Source of the DNA: Bacillus ectoiniformans | GTDB taxonomy: Bacteria; Bacillota; Bacilli; Bacillales; Domibacillaceae | DNA length: 64,000 bases | Reading direction: 5' to 3' | Assembly: GCF_016908875.1 (NCBI RefSeq) | Contig: NZ_JAFBES010000004.1 | Location: 186,001 to 250,000, forward strand | Shown: positions 1 to 8,881 of the stretch, in pieces | Numbering within the stretch: the first letter of the stretch is position 1 | Layout of the letters: each line of letters starts with the position of its first letter | Translations under genes and position numbers: made by a program | The notes under the pieces: generated by a model | Told to the model about the DNA's origin: nothing | The model's input: the letters and a program-made list of their open reading frames with translations, nothing else | Databases searched by the model: none

Positions 1-1
1 G

Positions 2-667
2 TGCACAGATCCGAAGCGTCAAGCACTGATCAAAAGCATGGTGTATCTCGCGAAAGAACTCGACATTGATATTGTCTTAGAAGGTGTAGAGAGATTAGAG
101 CAGCTGCAATTTTTCCAGCAGATTGAAGTGCCATCTATCCAAGGTTTCCTTTTCAGCAAACCAGTGCTGTCAAATAAATTCGTCGTATTATTGGAAAAAG
201 GCCGGTTAAAGCCGATTCCTCCAGCGACCAAAAACGGGTTTGTGAATCGAAGAAAGTACTTTAGAGCTCACTTTCACCATCCGTTAAAAGGCATGATGAG
301 CTTAAAAGAATTGAAAGGAAAGAAAGTGCAAGTCGGTAGTTCCCCGATCTTAATCAAGAACGTAGGCGTCGGCGGGCTTTGCTTCATCTCCAACATCAAC
401 TTGCCGGTTCATCCAGAGCTTATCTTAGAAATGAACTTTAGCTTAAATGGCCGCGACCAAGCGTTCTTAGGTAAAATCAAATGGAAAGAAGACAGCGGAG
501 ATGATCTGTATGAATACGGACTAGAGTTTGCTATTAACGAGGATCAGCGCTCTGACCTAATTCCGCTCTTAAACAAGCTGACCCTTCAGTTAAAAAGAGA
601 CCCTTTCCCGAACGGCTACGACTGGCATTTAGAAGGACCTCGGGTGTTTTTCCAAAAAAATAAGTAA
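2..667 (+). CDS. EAL-PilZ c-di-GMP protein, C-terminal part
   Basis: The frame is open at the window edge, so only about the last 221 residues are seen and the true start lies outside. The first ~60 residues are the end of an EAL phosphodiesterase domain, with the late EGVE motif and the closing QGFLFSKP. The rest is a PilZ domain: RRKYFR supplies the RxxxR arginines that bind c-di-GMP, and NVGVGG stands where (D/N)xSxxG is expected, with Val in place of Ser. EAL-PilZ proteins normally hydrolyse c-di-GMP or sense it. Whether the EAL part is catalytic cannot be judged because its ExL and DDFG-type motifs are outside the window. The gene ends at a clear terminator. A diguanylate cyclase gene lies 1.1 kb downstream on the other strand, so both arms of c-di-GMP turnover sit close together. 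Confidence 0.85.
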   Translation, partial: CTDPKRQALIKSMVYLAKELDIDIVLEGVERLEQLQFFQQIEVPSIQGFLFSKPVLSNKFVVLLEKGRLKPIPPATKNGFVNRRKYFRAHFHHPLKGMMSLKELKGKKVQVGSSPILIKNVGVGGLCFISNINLPVHPELILEMNFSLNGRDQAFLGKIKWKEDSGDDLYEYGLEFAINEDQRSDLIPLLNKLTLQLKRDPFPNGYDWHLEGPRVFFQKNK

Positions 668-678
668 AATGACTTAAT

Positions 679-711
679 CCCGAAACTGCTGGTGCTGTTT
701 CGGGTTTTTTT
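679..711 (+). terminator. Rho-independent terminator of EAL-PilZ gene
   Basis: An 8-bp stem CCCGAAAC/GTTTCGGG with a 10-nt loop is followed by a run of seven T. It starts 12 nt after the stop codon. Confidence 0.85.
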
Positions 712-740
712 ATTTCATTTTGGCTGCGTTCTCGGGGAGG

Positions 741-1633
741 ATTCTTTCTAATTTGGGGGATATTCTTTCCGTTTTACCTATTATTCTTTCCAAATTGCCC
801 AATATTCTTTCCATTCCATCTATTATTCTTTCCAAACTCCCCTATATTCCTGCAATCCGCTAAATATCGCCGGTGCCACGTCTCTTTCTTTCCATTTTGC
901 GTAGAATTCTTTCCAATTTGACCTTTATTCTTTCCAATTTGCCCAATATTCTTTCCATTTCATCTATTATTCTTTCCAAACTCCCCTATCTTCCTGTCAA
1001 TCCGCTAAATTCCGCCGGTGCCACGTCTCTTTCTTTCCGTTTTGCGTAGAATTCTTTCTAATTTGACCTTTATTCTTTCCATATTGCCCGATACTCTTTC
1101 CATTTCATCTATTATTTTTTCCAAAGTCTCCTATATTCCTGCCAAACCGGCAAATCCCACTGGTGCCACGGTTCTTTCTTTCCGTATTGCGTATTATTCT
1201 TTCTAATTTGACCTTTATTCTTTCCACTTTGACCGATATTCTTTCCATTTCACCTATTATTCTTTCCAAATTCCTATATATTCCTGCCAAACCGCCAAAT
1301 CCGGCTGGTGCCACGATTCTTTCTTTCCGTTTGGCGTAGAATTCTTTCCAATTTGACCTTTATTCTTTCCATATTGCCCGATACTCTTTCCATTTCATCT
1401 ATTATTCTTTCCAAAATCCCCTACATTCCTGCCAAACCGCTAAATCCGGCTGGTGCCGCGTCTCATTCTTTCCGTTTGGCGTAGAATTCTTTCTAATTTG
1501 ACCTTTATTCTTTCCAATTTGACCAATATTCTTTCCAATTTGACCAATATTCTTTCCGTTTCACCTATTATTCTTTCCAAAATCCCATATATTCCTGCCA
1601 AACCACTAAATACCGCCGGTGCCACCGTTCTTT
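741..1633. repeat. Array of ~40 degenerate 21-bp repeats (word ATTCTTTCC)
   Basis: The stretch is built of 21-bp units that begin ATTCTTTCC or ATTCTTTCTAATTTG followed by a variable half. Starts at 741, 762, 783, 804 and 825 are exactly 21 bp apart. Above this is a second order: the phrase GCCGGTGCCACG or a close variant recurs at about 872, 1018, 1162, 1307, 1452 and 1611, a super-unit of ~145 bp or about seven short units. Because 21 is a multiple of three, open frames run through it. The reverse strand reads as heptads of the type LERIxVK, but there is no ribosome binding site and these are not called as genes. The array lies between the ends of two convergent genes, outside both terminators. 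Confidence 0.9.
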
Positions 1634-1766
1634 TCTCCAATCGCCAGGTATTCGCTAATCCGATCCCATGCCTTAGCGCCGCCTCCGCTGCGGCTATCCG
1701 CAGCATGCTAATCCGTCACCACCGACTGCTTTTCGCCCGTATCAGCAGAAATATTCCCAAACACAA

Positions 1767-1806
1767 AAAAACCGGCAGCCACCCAATAAGAGTGGTTCCC
1801 GGTTTT
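1767..1806 (-). terminator. Terminator of the PAS-GGDEF gene
   Basis: AAAACCGG (1768-1775) pairs with CCGGTTTT (1799-1806), with an inner CCAC/GTGG pairing, and an A-run on the + strand gives the U-run on the minus transcript. It lies immediately after the stop at 1809. Confidence 0.8.
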
Positions 1807-1808
1807 GC

Positions 1809-4172
1809 TCATGCTCCAAATATATGATACGTATTCCGATTTTCTTTTGCCCGATACAGCGCTTGATCAGCCTGCTGGATCAGCTTTTCTGCAGTTGTTT
1901 CGTCATTTGCATACAGAGCGACTCCCATGCTTGAAGTTGCTTGGATCGTATGTTCACTTAGCACATATTCTTTTCGAAGCTCCTCCATAATTCGCTCAGC
2001 AATTAGATGCAGCATCTTTTGATTCAGTACATTCCTTACTAAAACGACAAATTCGTCTCCTCCCAATCGGGCGACGACATCCCAATTACGCACGCAGGAT
2101 TTCAGCCGTTTGGCAAACTCAATCAGTAATTCGTCTCCGGTTTGATGCCCGAATGTGTCATTTATACTTTTGAAATGATCGCAATCAAGCAGTAGAATCG
2201 CAAATCCGGCTTCCTGGCCGTTTTCTGCTAATTGCTGGACTTCATCAATTTTCTCTTGCAAGTATCTTCGGTTAGCGAGTCCAGTTAAGCTGTCATGATT
2301 CGCTTGATGCTGAAGTTGTTCTTCATATTGTTTTCGCTCAGTAATAATTCTCCCCGATAAAATAATCGAATGAAGCTCACCTTCTTCGATCACCGGCGTG
2401 CCTTTTGTTTCAACCCACAAGGCGGATTCATTAGGCGTGATATACCGATATTCAGCCGTGACCGCTTCTTGATGGTAATGGATTTGATCTAACAAATCCT
2501 TTAAGATCGGCTGATCCTCCTCCGCTATTGCATGAAAGGCGCCATGCCTCATCAATTGCTCTTCTTCAAGTCCCAGCATGTAGCGGTAGGATGGAGAGGC
2601 GTAGGTTAACTGGTGATCAGCATTTAAGACTTTAATTAAATCTAAGGAGTTCTCTGTAATCACTCGATATTTTTCTTCATTTTCTTTCAGTGCTTCAATG
2701 GCATGTTTCTTATCCGTAATGTCCGTGCGAATAGCCGCGTAATGCGTGATTTCACCATCGACATCTAAAAGCGGAATAATGGTCGTTTGCAGCCAGTAGT
2801 AAGAACCGTCTTTCCTCTGATTCCGCACTTCGCCTTTCCACACTTGACCATCCGTAATCGTCGCCCACATCTCTTCAAAAAAAGCAGAAGAATGATAATT
2901 GGAATTAAGAACACGGTGAGTACGGCCAATTAATTCCTCCCGCTTATACCCTGAAATGGAACAGAGCATATCATTCACGTAGGTGATCACTCCTCGCGTA
3001 TCAGTAATAGCAACAATGGCTGAGGCATCCAGCGCTTCTTTATAGTTTTGTAGATCCCGAAGTGACTGAGCCAATTTTCTTTCTGTCAGCCGCTGTTCGG
3101 TCACATCTTCAGCAATAATATACGTCCCCCTATTGTAGCCCTCAACGATAATTGGAACGTTGGTGCATTCAAGGGAGATCGTGCTGCCCTCTTTGTGAAA
3201 GATCGTTAAATCATAGCTCTTGATTTCACCAATGGAGCCAAGCACTTCTTCTTGATCTTTACTCATAAGAAAGCGCTTAAAGTCTACCCCAATTATTTCA
3301 TCTGATGCATATCCAGACACCCGCTCACAAGCATCATTTGCTTTAATAATAACTCCCTCGCTGTCGATCATAAAAATCGCGTCACTATTATAAGTAAAGA
3401 GAGATTTATATTCTTGTTTACTAATCGCCAGTTCGTTTTCTAATCGTTTCAAATAATGGATGTCACGATAAATCATCGAATAAGCCACTAGTTCGCCCTG
3501 CTCATTCATTAAGGGGGAGTAGCTAATGGATAAAGGCATGAGATGTTTTTGTTTATTTAAACGATAGGTTTCTTGTGCAATGGTCTTTCCGCCTTTAGCT
3601 AGCTTCTTTAACGCTACGTTCACGTTTATATATTCAGATTCTGGAACCAATCCAGTTTCTAGCCACTTCTTGCCTAGAATATCTTCTTGCTTCCAGCCAA
3701 AAAGATCCTCAAATGCTTCATTAATTTTTAAAATGCGATAGTCGGTTCCAACAATTAAAACTGCATCTGCTGTATGCGATAAAAAGGAAGTCATAAATTG
3801 GTACTCTTCTTCTTTTTTCTTATGCCTAGCCATACTTTTCGTGATTGCAATGGCCCGGTAACAAGAACCATCCTCTTCAATTACCGGTGAAATGGTGGTT
3901 TCGGACGCTTCAGCTTTTGCTGAAAAAAGATTTAGATCCCCATACTGAACAGGTTTCTTTTCTTCTATACAACGGTAATAATATTCACTGATATAGTGGT
4001 ATCTTTCAGGAGGCAGCACATCTTGTAAACGCTTACCTAAAACCGATGTCCCCAATCCGTTCCTTGCTGCATCGTTCAGTTCCACATAAAACAAGTCCTG
4101 ATCCGTCTTCTCTACTAAAAAGACCCATTCTTCCATAGCATTAAAATAATATGAAAAATGTATGCTTTGCAT
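1809..4172 (-). CDS. Multi-PAS diguanylate cyclase
   Basis: A 787-residue soluble signalling protein that should make c-di-GMP from two GTP. Five PAS domains come in order at roughly residues 8-115, 125-240, 250-362, 378-495 and 500-618. The fourth has the SNYHSSAFFEEMW...W.GEVRNQRKDG pattern of Aer-type cofactor-binding PAS domains. The C-terminal GGDEF domain has an intact GGDEF at about residue 704, and RNWD exactly five residues earlier matches the RxxD inhibitory site, so product feedback is expected. There is no transmembrane segment and no EAL domain. The ATG start is followed upstream by an AT-rich leader, and the gene is monocistronic with its own terminator. The ligand or redox signal sensed is unknown. 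Confidence 0.9.
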   Translation of the reverse strand: MQSIHFSYYFNAMEEWVFLVEKTDQDLFYVELNDAARNGLGTSVLGKRLQDVLPPERYHYISEYYYRCIEEKKPVQYGDLNLFSAKAEASETTISPVIEEDGSCYRAIAITKSMARHKKKEEEYQFMTSFLSHTADAVLIVGTDYRILKINEAFEDLFGWKQEDILGKKWLETGLVPESEYINVNVALKKLAKGGKTIAQETYRLNKQKHLMPLSISYSPLMNEQGELVAYSMIYRDIHYLKRLENELAISKQEYKSLFTYNSDAIFMIDSEGVIIKANDACERVSGYASDEIIGVDFKRFLMSKDQEEVLGSIGEIKSYDLTIFHKEGSTISLECTNVPIIVEGYNRGTYIIAEDVTEQRLTERKLAQSLRDLQNYKEALDASAIVAITDTRGVITYVNDMLCSISGYKREELIGRTHRVLNSNYHSSAFFEEMWATITDGQVWKGEVRNQRKDGSYYWLQTTIIPLLDVDGEITHYAAIRTDITDKKHAIEALKENEEKYRVITENSLDLIKVLNADHQLTYASPSYRYMLGLEEEQLMRHGAFHAIAEEDQPILKDLLDQIHYHQEAVTAEYRYITPNESALWVETKGTPVIEEGELHSIILSGRIITERKQYEEQLQHQANHDSLTGLANRRYLQEKIDEVQQLAENGQEAGFAILLLDCDHFKSINDTFGHQTGDELLIEFAKRLKSCVRNWDVVARLGGDEFVVLVRNVLNQKMLHLIAERIMEELRKEYVLSEHTIQATSSMGVALYANDETTAEKLIQQADQALYRAKENRNTYHIFGA

Positions 4173-4370
4173 AGTTATGCTCCTTTTTTCTCTTAACTTA
4201 CCATTTATTTTAATAAATTCAGCATATATTGACTAGTAAAATATGTATAGTAAAATATTTACTTCCTGTTAACCTTCCGAATGAATTGCCCCTCATTTAA
4301 AGCCATCAAAAAATCCAGCAAGAGCATGAACTGCCCCCGCCGGATGTGCGTATACAAAAGCATTAAGCGT

Positions 4371-4514
4371 TTACTCGCCCTTTGTTTGGATCACTTGCGG
4401 ATTCTTTCCCGACGTGTCTTGCATTTGCTTTCCTTTATTGCCTCCATGTGAACGTGACTGAGTTCCTACTTGGTTAGGCGCGAAATCTTTGCTGTTTCTT
4501 TTTGGGTTGCTCAT
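4371..4514 (-). CDS. sspN: Small acid-soluble spore protein SspN
   Basis: A 47-residue protein starting [18 protein letters not shown] and ending in [14 protein letters not shown], the signature of SspN, a minor DNA-associated spore core protein made in the forespore under sigma-G. Two ATG codons are 6 nt apart. The second, at 4514, is chosen because GGAGGG lies 6 nt upstream of it, whereas it directly abuts the first. In B. subtilis sspN is cotranscribed with tlp; no tlp is visible downstream here. Its presence is the clearest sign that the organism forms endospores. Confidence 0.85.
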   Translation of the reverse strand: MSNPKRNSKDFAPNQVGTQSRSHGGNKGKQMQDTSGKNPQVIQTKGE

Positions 4515-4573
4515 CTTCATCCCTCCTTTAGAGAATAGTTTCTCCTAAGGATTAGAAAGATATGAGCTATTCC

Positions 4574-5338
4574 TTAATTCCAGACGGGTGTTCTCTTTTC
4601 AAAAAATGAACTGATTCCTTCGCGCGCATCTGGATGTTTCGTGTTTAATGAAATAACCTCAGTTGAATAATTTAACGCTTGGAAATCTTCCATTTGTAAT
4701 TGCTGGTAAAATTGCCTTTTCCCTAATTCAATAATATTTAAACTTTGTTTCGTAATATTCTTAGCAAATTTTTCAGTTTCTTCATCAAGAGAAGCAACCG
4801 GAACGACCTTGTTCACTAAGCCCTCCTGCAACGCTTCTTCTGCTGAAATAAAATTTCCTGTAAAGAGCATTTCTACTGCTTTTTTGCGGCCGACATTCCG
4901 GCTCAGGAAGACCGCTGGCGTGCTGCAGAACAATCCGCTATTGATGCCCGGCGTCGAAAATTTCGCTTGATCGCTGGCAATCGCCAAATCACATGCGGCT
5001 ACCAATTGACATCCAGCTGCTACTGCTGCGCTTTGCACTTTCGCCATAACCAGCTGAGGAATGTCTCTCATCGTGCGCATTAATAGCTGGCATCGCTGAA
5101 AAAGAGCCAACACTTCATTTTCTGTGCGAGCTTCTATTTCCTTTAAGCTATGTCCCGCACTAAATACTCGCTGCGAGCCTTCAATTACCACAACTTTTAC
5201 TTCTCGTTTCGCTGCTATTTCTTTCAGACAGCCATCTAATTCTTCAATTAATTGAAAGGTCAGGGTATTAAATACTTGAGGATTCTCCAAAGTCACATAA
5301 GCGATTTCATCAGAAGTTCTTAATGATAAAAATTCCAC
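4574..5338 (-). CDS. Enoyl-CoA hydratase/isomerase (crotonase) family protein
   Basis: 254 residues, the usual length of the crotonase fold. The two oxyanion-hole strands are visible as FSAGHSLKE (~residue 59) and SAAVAAGCQL (~residue 107), so CoA thioester binding is likely. The region that normally carries the first catalytic Glu (usually ..PE...G) reads STPGINSGLFCS, with Gly in place of Glu, and a Cys sits near the second acidic site. Classical hydratase chemistry is therefore doubtful; other family reactions such as isomerase, hydrolase or non-catalytic roles as in ECHDC3-like proteins are possible. It is transcribed in the same direction as the acyl-CoA operon further up (6128-10081) but is separated from it by an opposite-strand gene. 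Confidence 0.8.
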   Translation of the reverse strand: MEFLSLRTSDEIAYVTLENPQVFNTLTFQLIEELDGCLKEIAAKREVKVVVIEGSQRVFSAGHSLKEIEARTENEVLALFQRCQLLMRTMRDIPQLVMAKVQSAAVAAGCQLVAACDLAIASDQAKFSTPGINSGLFCSTPAVFLSRNVGRKKAVEMLFTGNFISAEEALQEGLVNKVVPVASLDEETEKFAKNITKQSLNIIELGKRQFYQQLQMEDFQALNYSTEVISLNTKHPDAREGISSFFEKRTPVWN

Positions 5339-5556
5339 GTTTTCAACTCCTCATTCATTTTTTCCTTTTTGCACCGTTTCTTGTTAGTAATTTAAGTTTG
5401 AATGTTCAGTTAACTTTAGTCAAGTACAGATTACCTATAAAAGGAATAATTTTTTATAAAATTTGGATAATGAGATATATCCTAGGAGTTACGGGGTATA
5501 GCGTCTATGTAAATCTATTTAGTAAGATTATAACAATTAGAGAAAGGAGCGATATT

Positions 5557-6072
5557 ATGGATTTTTATGAATCTAAAACGAAACTCGGCTTATTAGCTAT
5601 CCTCAGTTTGGCTTTTGTCTTACTTCCCATTTATATAGCTTATGAAATGTTTCAGGAAAACAGCCCTTTAATTGGTTTTTTGACCGTATTATTCGCTATA
5701 TTCATGGGGTGGGTGACGTACTTATTAATCAAAAAAACGATGAATACAAACCCCTATGTCACAGTGACGGACTCCGCGCTGATCTTATACGTTCTGCCAG
5801 ACCACCCGGTACATGTTGATTGGCATGATATTCAGGACTATATTTTTTATGAAATTCACAATAACAAATTTATCGGACTTGTCTTAAGTGATGAAGAAAA
5901 ATACAGTCAGTTAATGCCTAAAAAATTGAAAAAGCTCTCGCAGATGAATGTCAAAATGGGCTATCCGATGTATAACATTACCTGGGGACATTTGAAGGAA
6001 AAGGATCGGCTGTTAGAAGAATTGAACCGGCGCACGCCTAATGTTTCACTATTCGAATCAGTTCCTCAGTAA
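5557..6072 (+). CDS. Two-helix membrane protein of the STM3941 type
   Basis: 171 residues. The start at 5557 is chosen because AGAAAGGAGC lies 6-7 nt upstream; a longer open frame back to 5323 lacks a ribosome binding site and overlaps the divergent crotonase. Two hydrophobic helices (about residues 11-31 and 36-56) are followed by a soluble domain with alternating strands (VTVTDSALILYV...VHVDWHDIQDY) that resembles the PH-like fold of the STM3941 family. No enzymatic motif is visible and the function is unknown. It ends at a strong terminator. Confidence 0.65.
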   Translation: MDFYESKTKLGLLAILSLAFVLLPIYIAYEMFQENSPLIGFLTVLFAIFMGWVTYLLIKKTMNTNPYVTVTDSALILYVLPDHPVHVDWHDIQDYIFYEIHNNKFIGLVLSDEEKYSQLMPKKLKKLSQMNVKMGYPMYNITWGHLKEKDRLLEELNRRTPNVSLFESVPQ

Positions 6073-6081
6073 AGAAAATTA

Positions 6082-6121
6082 AGGCTGTCTCAAAATCATG
6101 TTTTTCAGACAGCCTCTTTTC
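6082..6121 (+). terminator. Terminator after the STM3941-like gene
   Basis: A perfect 9-bp stem AGGCTGTCT/AGACAGCCT with a 16-nt loop and a CTTTTCC tail. It also lies just beyond the stop of the convergent ligase gene. Confidence 0.8.
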
Positions 6122-6127
6122 CTACGG

Positions 6128-7669
6128 TCACTTCACTTCTTTGTATTGATCTCTCAGCTTCCGCTTCAAAATTTTTCCTGACGCGTTTTTTGGCAGTTCA
6201 TCAACAATATAGAGTGCTTTCAACCGCTGATATTTAGCAGGCACACGTTCATTCACCCACGCCATTAATTCGTTTTCATCCACTCTCTCACCTGGCTTTA
6301 ATTCAATATGCGCCACAGGAATCTCTCCCCACTTTTCATCGGGTGCTCCGACAACGGCCACTTGTGACACTGATGGATGCGCGCTTGCAACTTCTTCAAT
6401 ATCACGGGGATAAATATTCACGCCGCCCGAGATGATCATGTCTTTCTTTCGATCCACTAAGTAGACGTAGCCATCTTCATCCACATATCCAAGATCACCT
6501 GTTTTGATCCATTTATCGTCGATCATTGTATGGAGCGTTTCTTCCGGCTTATTTAAGTAGCCTGCCATCAGCGTGGGGCCTCGGCCAACAATTTCGCCTA
6601 CTTCTCCTGTCTGCACTTCATTTAGCTCGCCATCCACAATCTTGCATTCATTGAAGATCATCGGAGGACCGACTGATCCAGGTTTCTTCAGCACGTAATC
6701 CGGCCGCAACGTTGTTAAGAATCCTTCTGTCAAACCATACAATTCAAATAAAATGCCCGGTAGCTGTTCACAGATTTGTTCTTTACGGGAAATTGGAAGC
6801 GGAGCACCAAGCGTCAGCAGCACCTTTAATGAAGATAACCGCTTCGGCTCATACGCTGGCAGATCAAGTATCGTAATAATTTGAGTCGGTACCATCATTG
6901 TATGAGTCACTTGTTCTGTTTCAATCAAGCCCATGACGTTCTCTTTATTAAATTTACTTTCTAAAATATAGGTTGCCCCCGCACAAATGGTCGGATACAT
7001 GAAGGCCAAAGAGCCATTAAAGACGAGACTGCCTGAAGATAAGACGACGCTTTCCGCTGTCACACCGTATTCCATCCCCCACAAAAAGGCATACATCACC
7101 CGGGTTTTATGGGTATGAACAATTCCTTTTGGAAGTCCGGTCGTTCCAGAAGAGTACATAATATTTACCACATCGTCTTCTGTGACAGTCACATTCGGTT
7201 CTTCTGAACGGCTGTTTTCTTTCATATTGTGGTACGAAGAATCGTCGGCTTCTGATTGCCCTGTGACAACAAAATGTTCAATGTATGTAACTTGATTTTT
7301 GATTTCTTCTATTTCCTTTTCATACGACTGATGAAAAACGAGCATTTTAGGCCGGCAGTCATTTAATTGGTGAACGTTATCTTTCCCCTTAACCATCGGA
7401 TTTAACGGAACAATGACCACACCAATTTTAGCTGTCGCCCAAAACAGTTCAAGCATTTCTAAGCTGTTGGGAAGCAGCATCGCCAGGCGGTCGCCCTTTT
7501 GAAAGCCGAATTGAAGCAATGAATGAGCTACTTGGTTGACTCTTTCATTAAATTGCCGATAAGTGAGCCGCTCATCCCCATGAATCACGGCCAATTTATT
7601 AGGGTAATGCCGCGCATTCCTAGTCAGCATCATCCCCACATTCATGAAGTCCATGTTTGGCTTAAACAT
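6128..7669 (-). CDS. Acyl-CoA synthetase (AMP-forming)
   Basis: 513 residues of the ANL superfamily; it activates a carboxylic acid to acyl-AMP and then the CoA thioester. The P-loop-like A3 motif YSSGTTGLPKG, the A5 motif ELYGLTEG, the A7 motif KTGDLGYVDEDGY, the hinge region DRKKDMIISGGVNIYP and the terminal catalytic Lys in NASGKILKR are all intact. Length and motifs suit medium- or long-chain acids but do not fix the substrate. It is the last gene of an operon with thiolase, MaoC hydratase and SDR (gaps 40, 18 and 26 nt), preceded by AAAGGGTG. The operon promoter above the thiolase carries a TetR-type operator. Confidence 0.88.
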   Translation of the reverse strand: MFKPNMDFMNVGMMLTRNARHYPNKLAVIHGDERLTYRQFNERVNQVAHSLLQFGFQKGDRLAMLLPNSLEMLELFWATAKIGVVIVPLNPMVKGKDNVHQLNDCRPKMLVFHQSYEKEIEEIKNQVTYIEHFVVTGQSEADDSSYHNMKENSRSEEPNVTVTEDDVVNIMYSSGTTGLPKGIVHTHKTRVMYAFLWGMEYGVTAESVVLSSGSLVFNGSLAFMYPTICAGATYILESKFNKENVMGLIETEQVTHTMMVPTQIITILDLPAYEPKRLSSLKVLLTLGAPLPISRKEQICEQLPGILFELYGLTEGFLTTLRPDYVLKKPGSVGPPMIFNECKIVDGELNEVQTGEVGEIVGRGPTLMAGYLNKPEETLHTMIDDKWIKTGDLGYVDEDGYVYLVDRKKDMIISGGVNIYPRDIEEVASAHPSVSQVAVVGAPDEKWGEIPVAHIELKPGERVDENELMAWVNERVPAKYQRLKALYIVDELPKNASGKILKRKLRDQYKEVK

Positions 7670-7695
7670 ACGATCACCCTTTCTTCCGCTATGTA

Positions 7696-8433
7696 TTACC
7701 GCAAATTCAGTCCTGTTGTTAACCCGCCGTCTACTTCTAGCAGCGTGCCTGTGATGTAACTTGACGCATCAGATGCCAAGAATAGCGCAGCTTGAGCGAT
7801 TTCCTCCGGCTTTCCCGCTCGTTTCAGAGGAATTTTTTTCAGGAATTTTTGCTTCCCTTTTTCATCCATGGATTGAAAAAGCGGCGTATCAATTGCGCCA
7901 GGTGCAATAGCATTCACTGTGACATAGGGAGATAATTCAAACGCGGCCGTGCTCGTTAAAGAGACAAGTCCTGCTTTTGATGCTGAATAATTCGCTTGAC
8001 CGAAATTTCCTTTATGTGAGACCGATGAAATATTGATAATCTTTCCGTATTTATTTTCCATCATATGCTGGCCAATCTCTTTCATCGCAGTAAAGGCCCC
8101 TTTTAAATTCACATCAAGAACGGCATCCCACTCTTCTTCAGACATCTGCAGAAGTTTCTTATCTCGGAAGATTCCTGCATTGTTGATAAGGATATCAATC
8201 TTTCCGAACGTCTCTATACTCGCTTGCACAGCTTGTTTAATATCTTGGGCACTCGTTACATTTCCATTAACGAATAAGCTCGGATTCTTCAAAGAGTCAG
8301 CTACTTCCTGCCCCGCTGGATTTAAGTCAAAAATAACAACAGATGCCCCTGCCTGATCAAAAGTTTCTGCCATCGCCGCGCCAATTCCGCTGCCTGCCCC
8401 TGTAATAAATGCGACTTTCCCTGTAAGATTCAT
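7696..8433 (-). CDS. FabG-like SDR (3-oxoacyl thioester reductase)
   Basis: 245 residues, a classical short-chain dehydrogenase. TGAGSGIG is the dinucleotide loop, NNAG follows strand 4, and the catalytic Ser, Tyr and Lys are in SSVSHKG...YSASKAG. The acidic residue after strand 2 (FDLNP) suggests NAD(H) rather than NADP(H). The C-terminal PLKRAGKPEEIA...YITG..L.VDGG is typical of FabG-type reductases. Between a MaoC (R)-hydratase and a ligase it most likely interconverts (R)-3-hydroxyacyl-CoA and 3-ketoacyl-CoA. A good AAGGAGAG precedes the ATG. Confidence 0.85.
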   Translation of the reverse strand: MNLTGKVAFITGAGSGIGAAMAETFDQAGASVVIFDLNPAGQEVADSLKNPSLFVNGNVTSAQDIKQAVQASIETFGKIDILINNAGIFRDKKLLQMSEEEWDAVLDVNLKGAFTAMKEIGQHMMENKYGKIINISSVSHKGNFGQANYSASKAGLVSLTSTAAFELSPYVTVNAIAPGAIDTPLFQSMDEKGKQKFLKKIPLKRAGKPEEIAQAALFLASDASSYITGTLLEVDGGLTTGLNLR

Positions 8434-8451
8434 CTTTCTCTCTCCTTCTTT

Positions 8452-8841
8452 TTACAAATTAGCTAAGACCTTTAATCGTGCCGTACCAGATAACACTTCT
8501 TCCTCGTGCTGGTTCAACGCCACCGTTTCGAGGGTTACTTTATCGCCGTCTACTTTCAGAATCGTACAGCGAGCTGTGATCGTATCGTTAAATTTAACAG
8601 GCTTCAAGAACTTTACATTCTGCTCCATATATAAAACCGGCTGTTTAAACATTTGCGTAAAAACGGTCGCAAAGTAAGAGGCTGGCAGCATGCCATAGGC
8701 AATCCTTGTTTGAAAAGGTGTCTTCTTGCAAAACTCCTCATTGAAATGCCACGGATTCGAATCGCCGATCACTCCGCCGAATAAGTAGTTATCACTTTCA
8801 GAAATCGTTCTCGTATACTCATGTGTATCTCCAACCTTCAA
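8452..8841 (-). CDS. MaoC-like (R)-specific enoyl-CoA hydratase
   Basis: 129 residues with a hot-dog fold pattern. The hydratase motif IGDSNPWHFNEEF gives the catalytic Asp and His with the D-x4-H spacing of PhaJ-type (R)-hydratases, followed by RIAYGMLPASYF. The expected product is (R)-3-hydroxyacyl-CoA, the stereoisomer used in polyhydroxyalkanoate formation or in an (R)-specific oxidation cycle. It sits between thiolase and SDR genes, 40 nt downstream of the thiolase. There is no PHA synthase in the window, so catabolic and biosynthetic directions cannot be told apart. Confidence 0.83.
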   Translation of the reverse strand: MKVGDTHEYTRTISESDNYLFGGVIGDSNPWHFNEEFCKKTPFQTRIAYGMLPASYFATVFTQMFKQPVLYMEQNVKFLKPVKFNDTITARCTILKVDGDKVTLETVALNQHEEEVLSGTARLKVLANL

Positions 8842-8881
8842 TTTATTCCCTCCTCTTGAACAGACTTTGCTCTATTTTAAA

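Noticed and set aside
741-1633. CRISPR array
   Set aside because: The conserved part is only 9-15 bp, the period is 21 bp and spacers are 6-12 bp and similar to each other. No cas genes are present.
1105-1706. Minus-strand open frames of 69 and 88 residues with heptads LERIxVK, and the 124-residue + frame across the same array
   Set aside because: They exist because the repeat unit is a multiple of three. No ribosome binding site or codon bias supports them, so the region is listed as a repeat.
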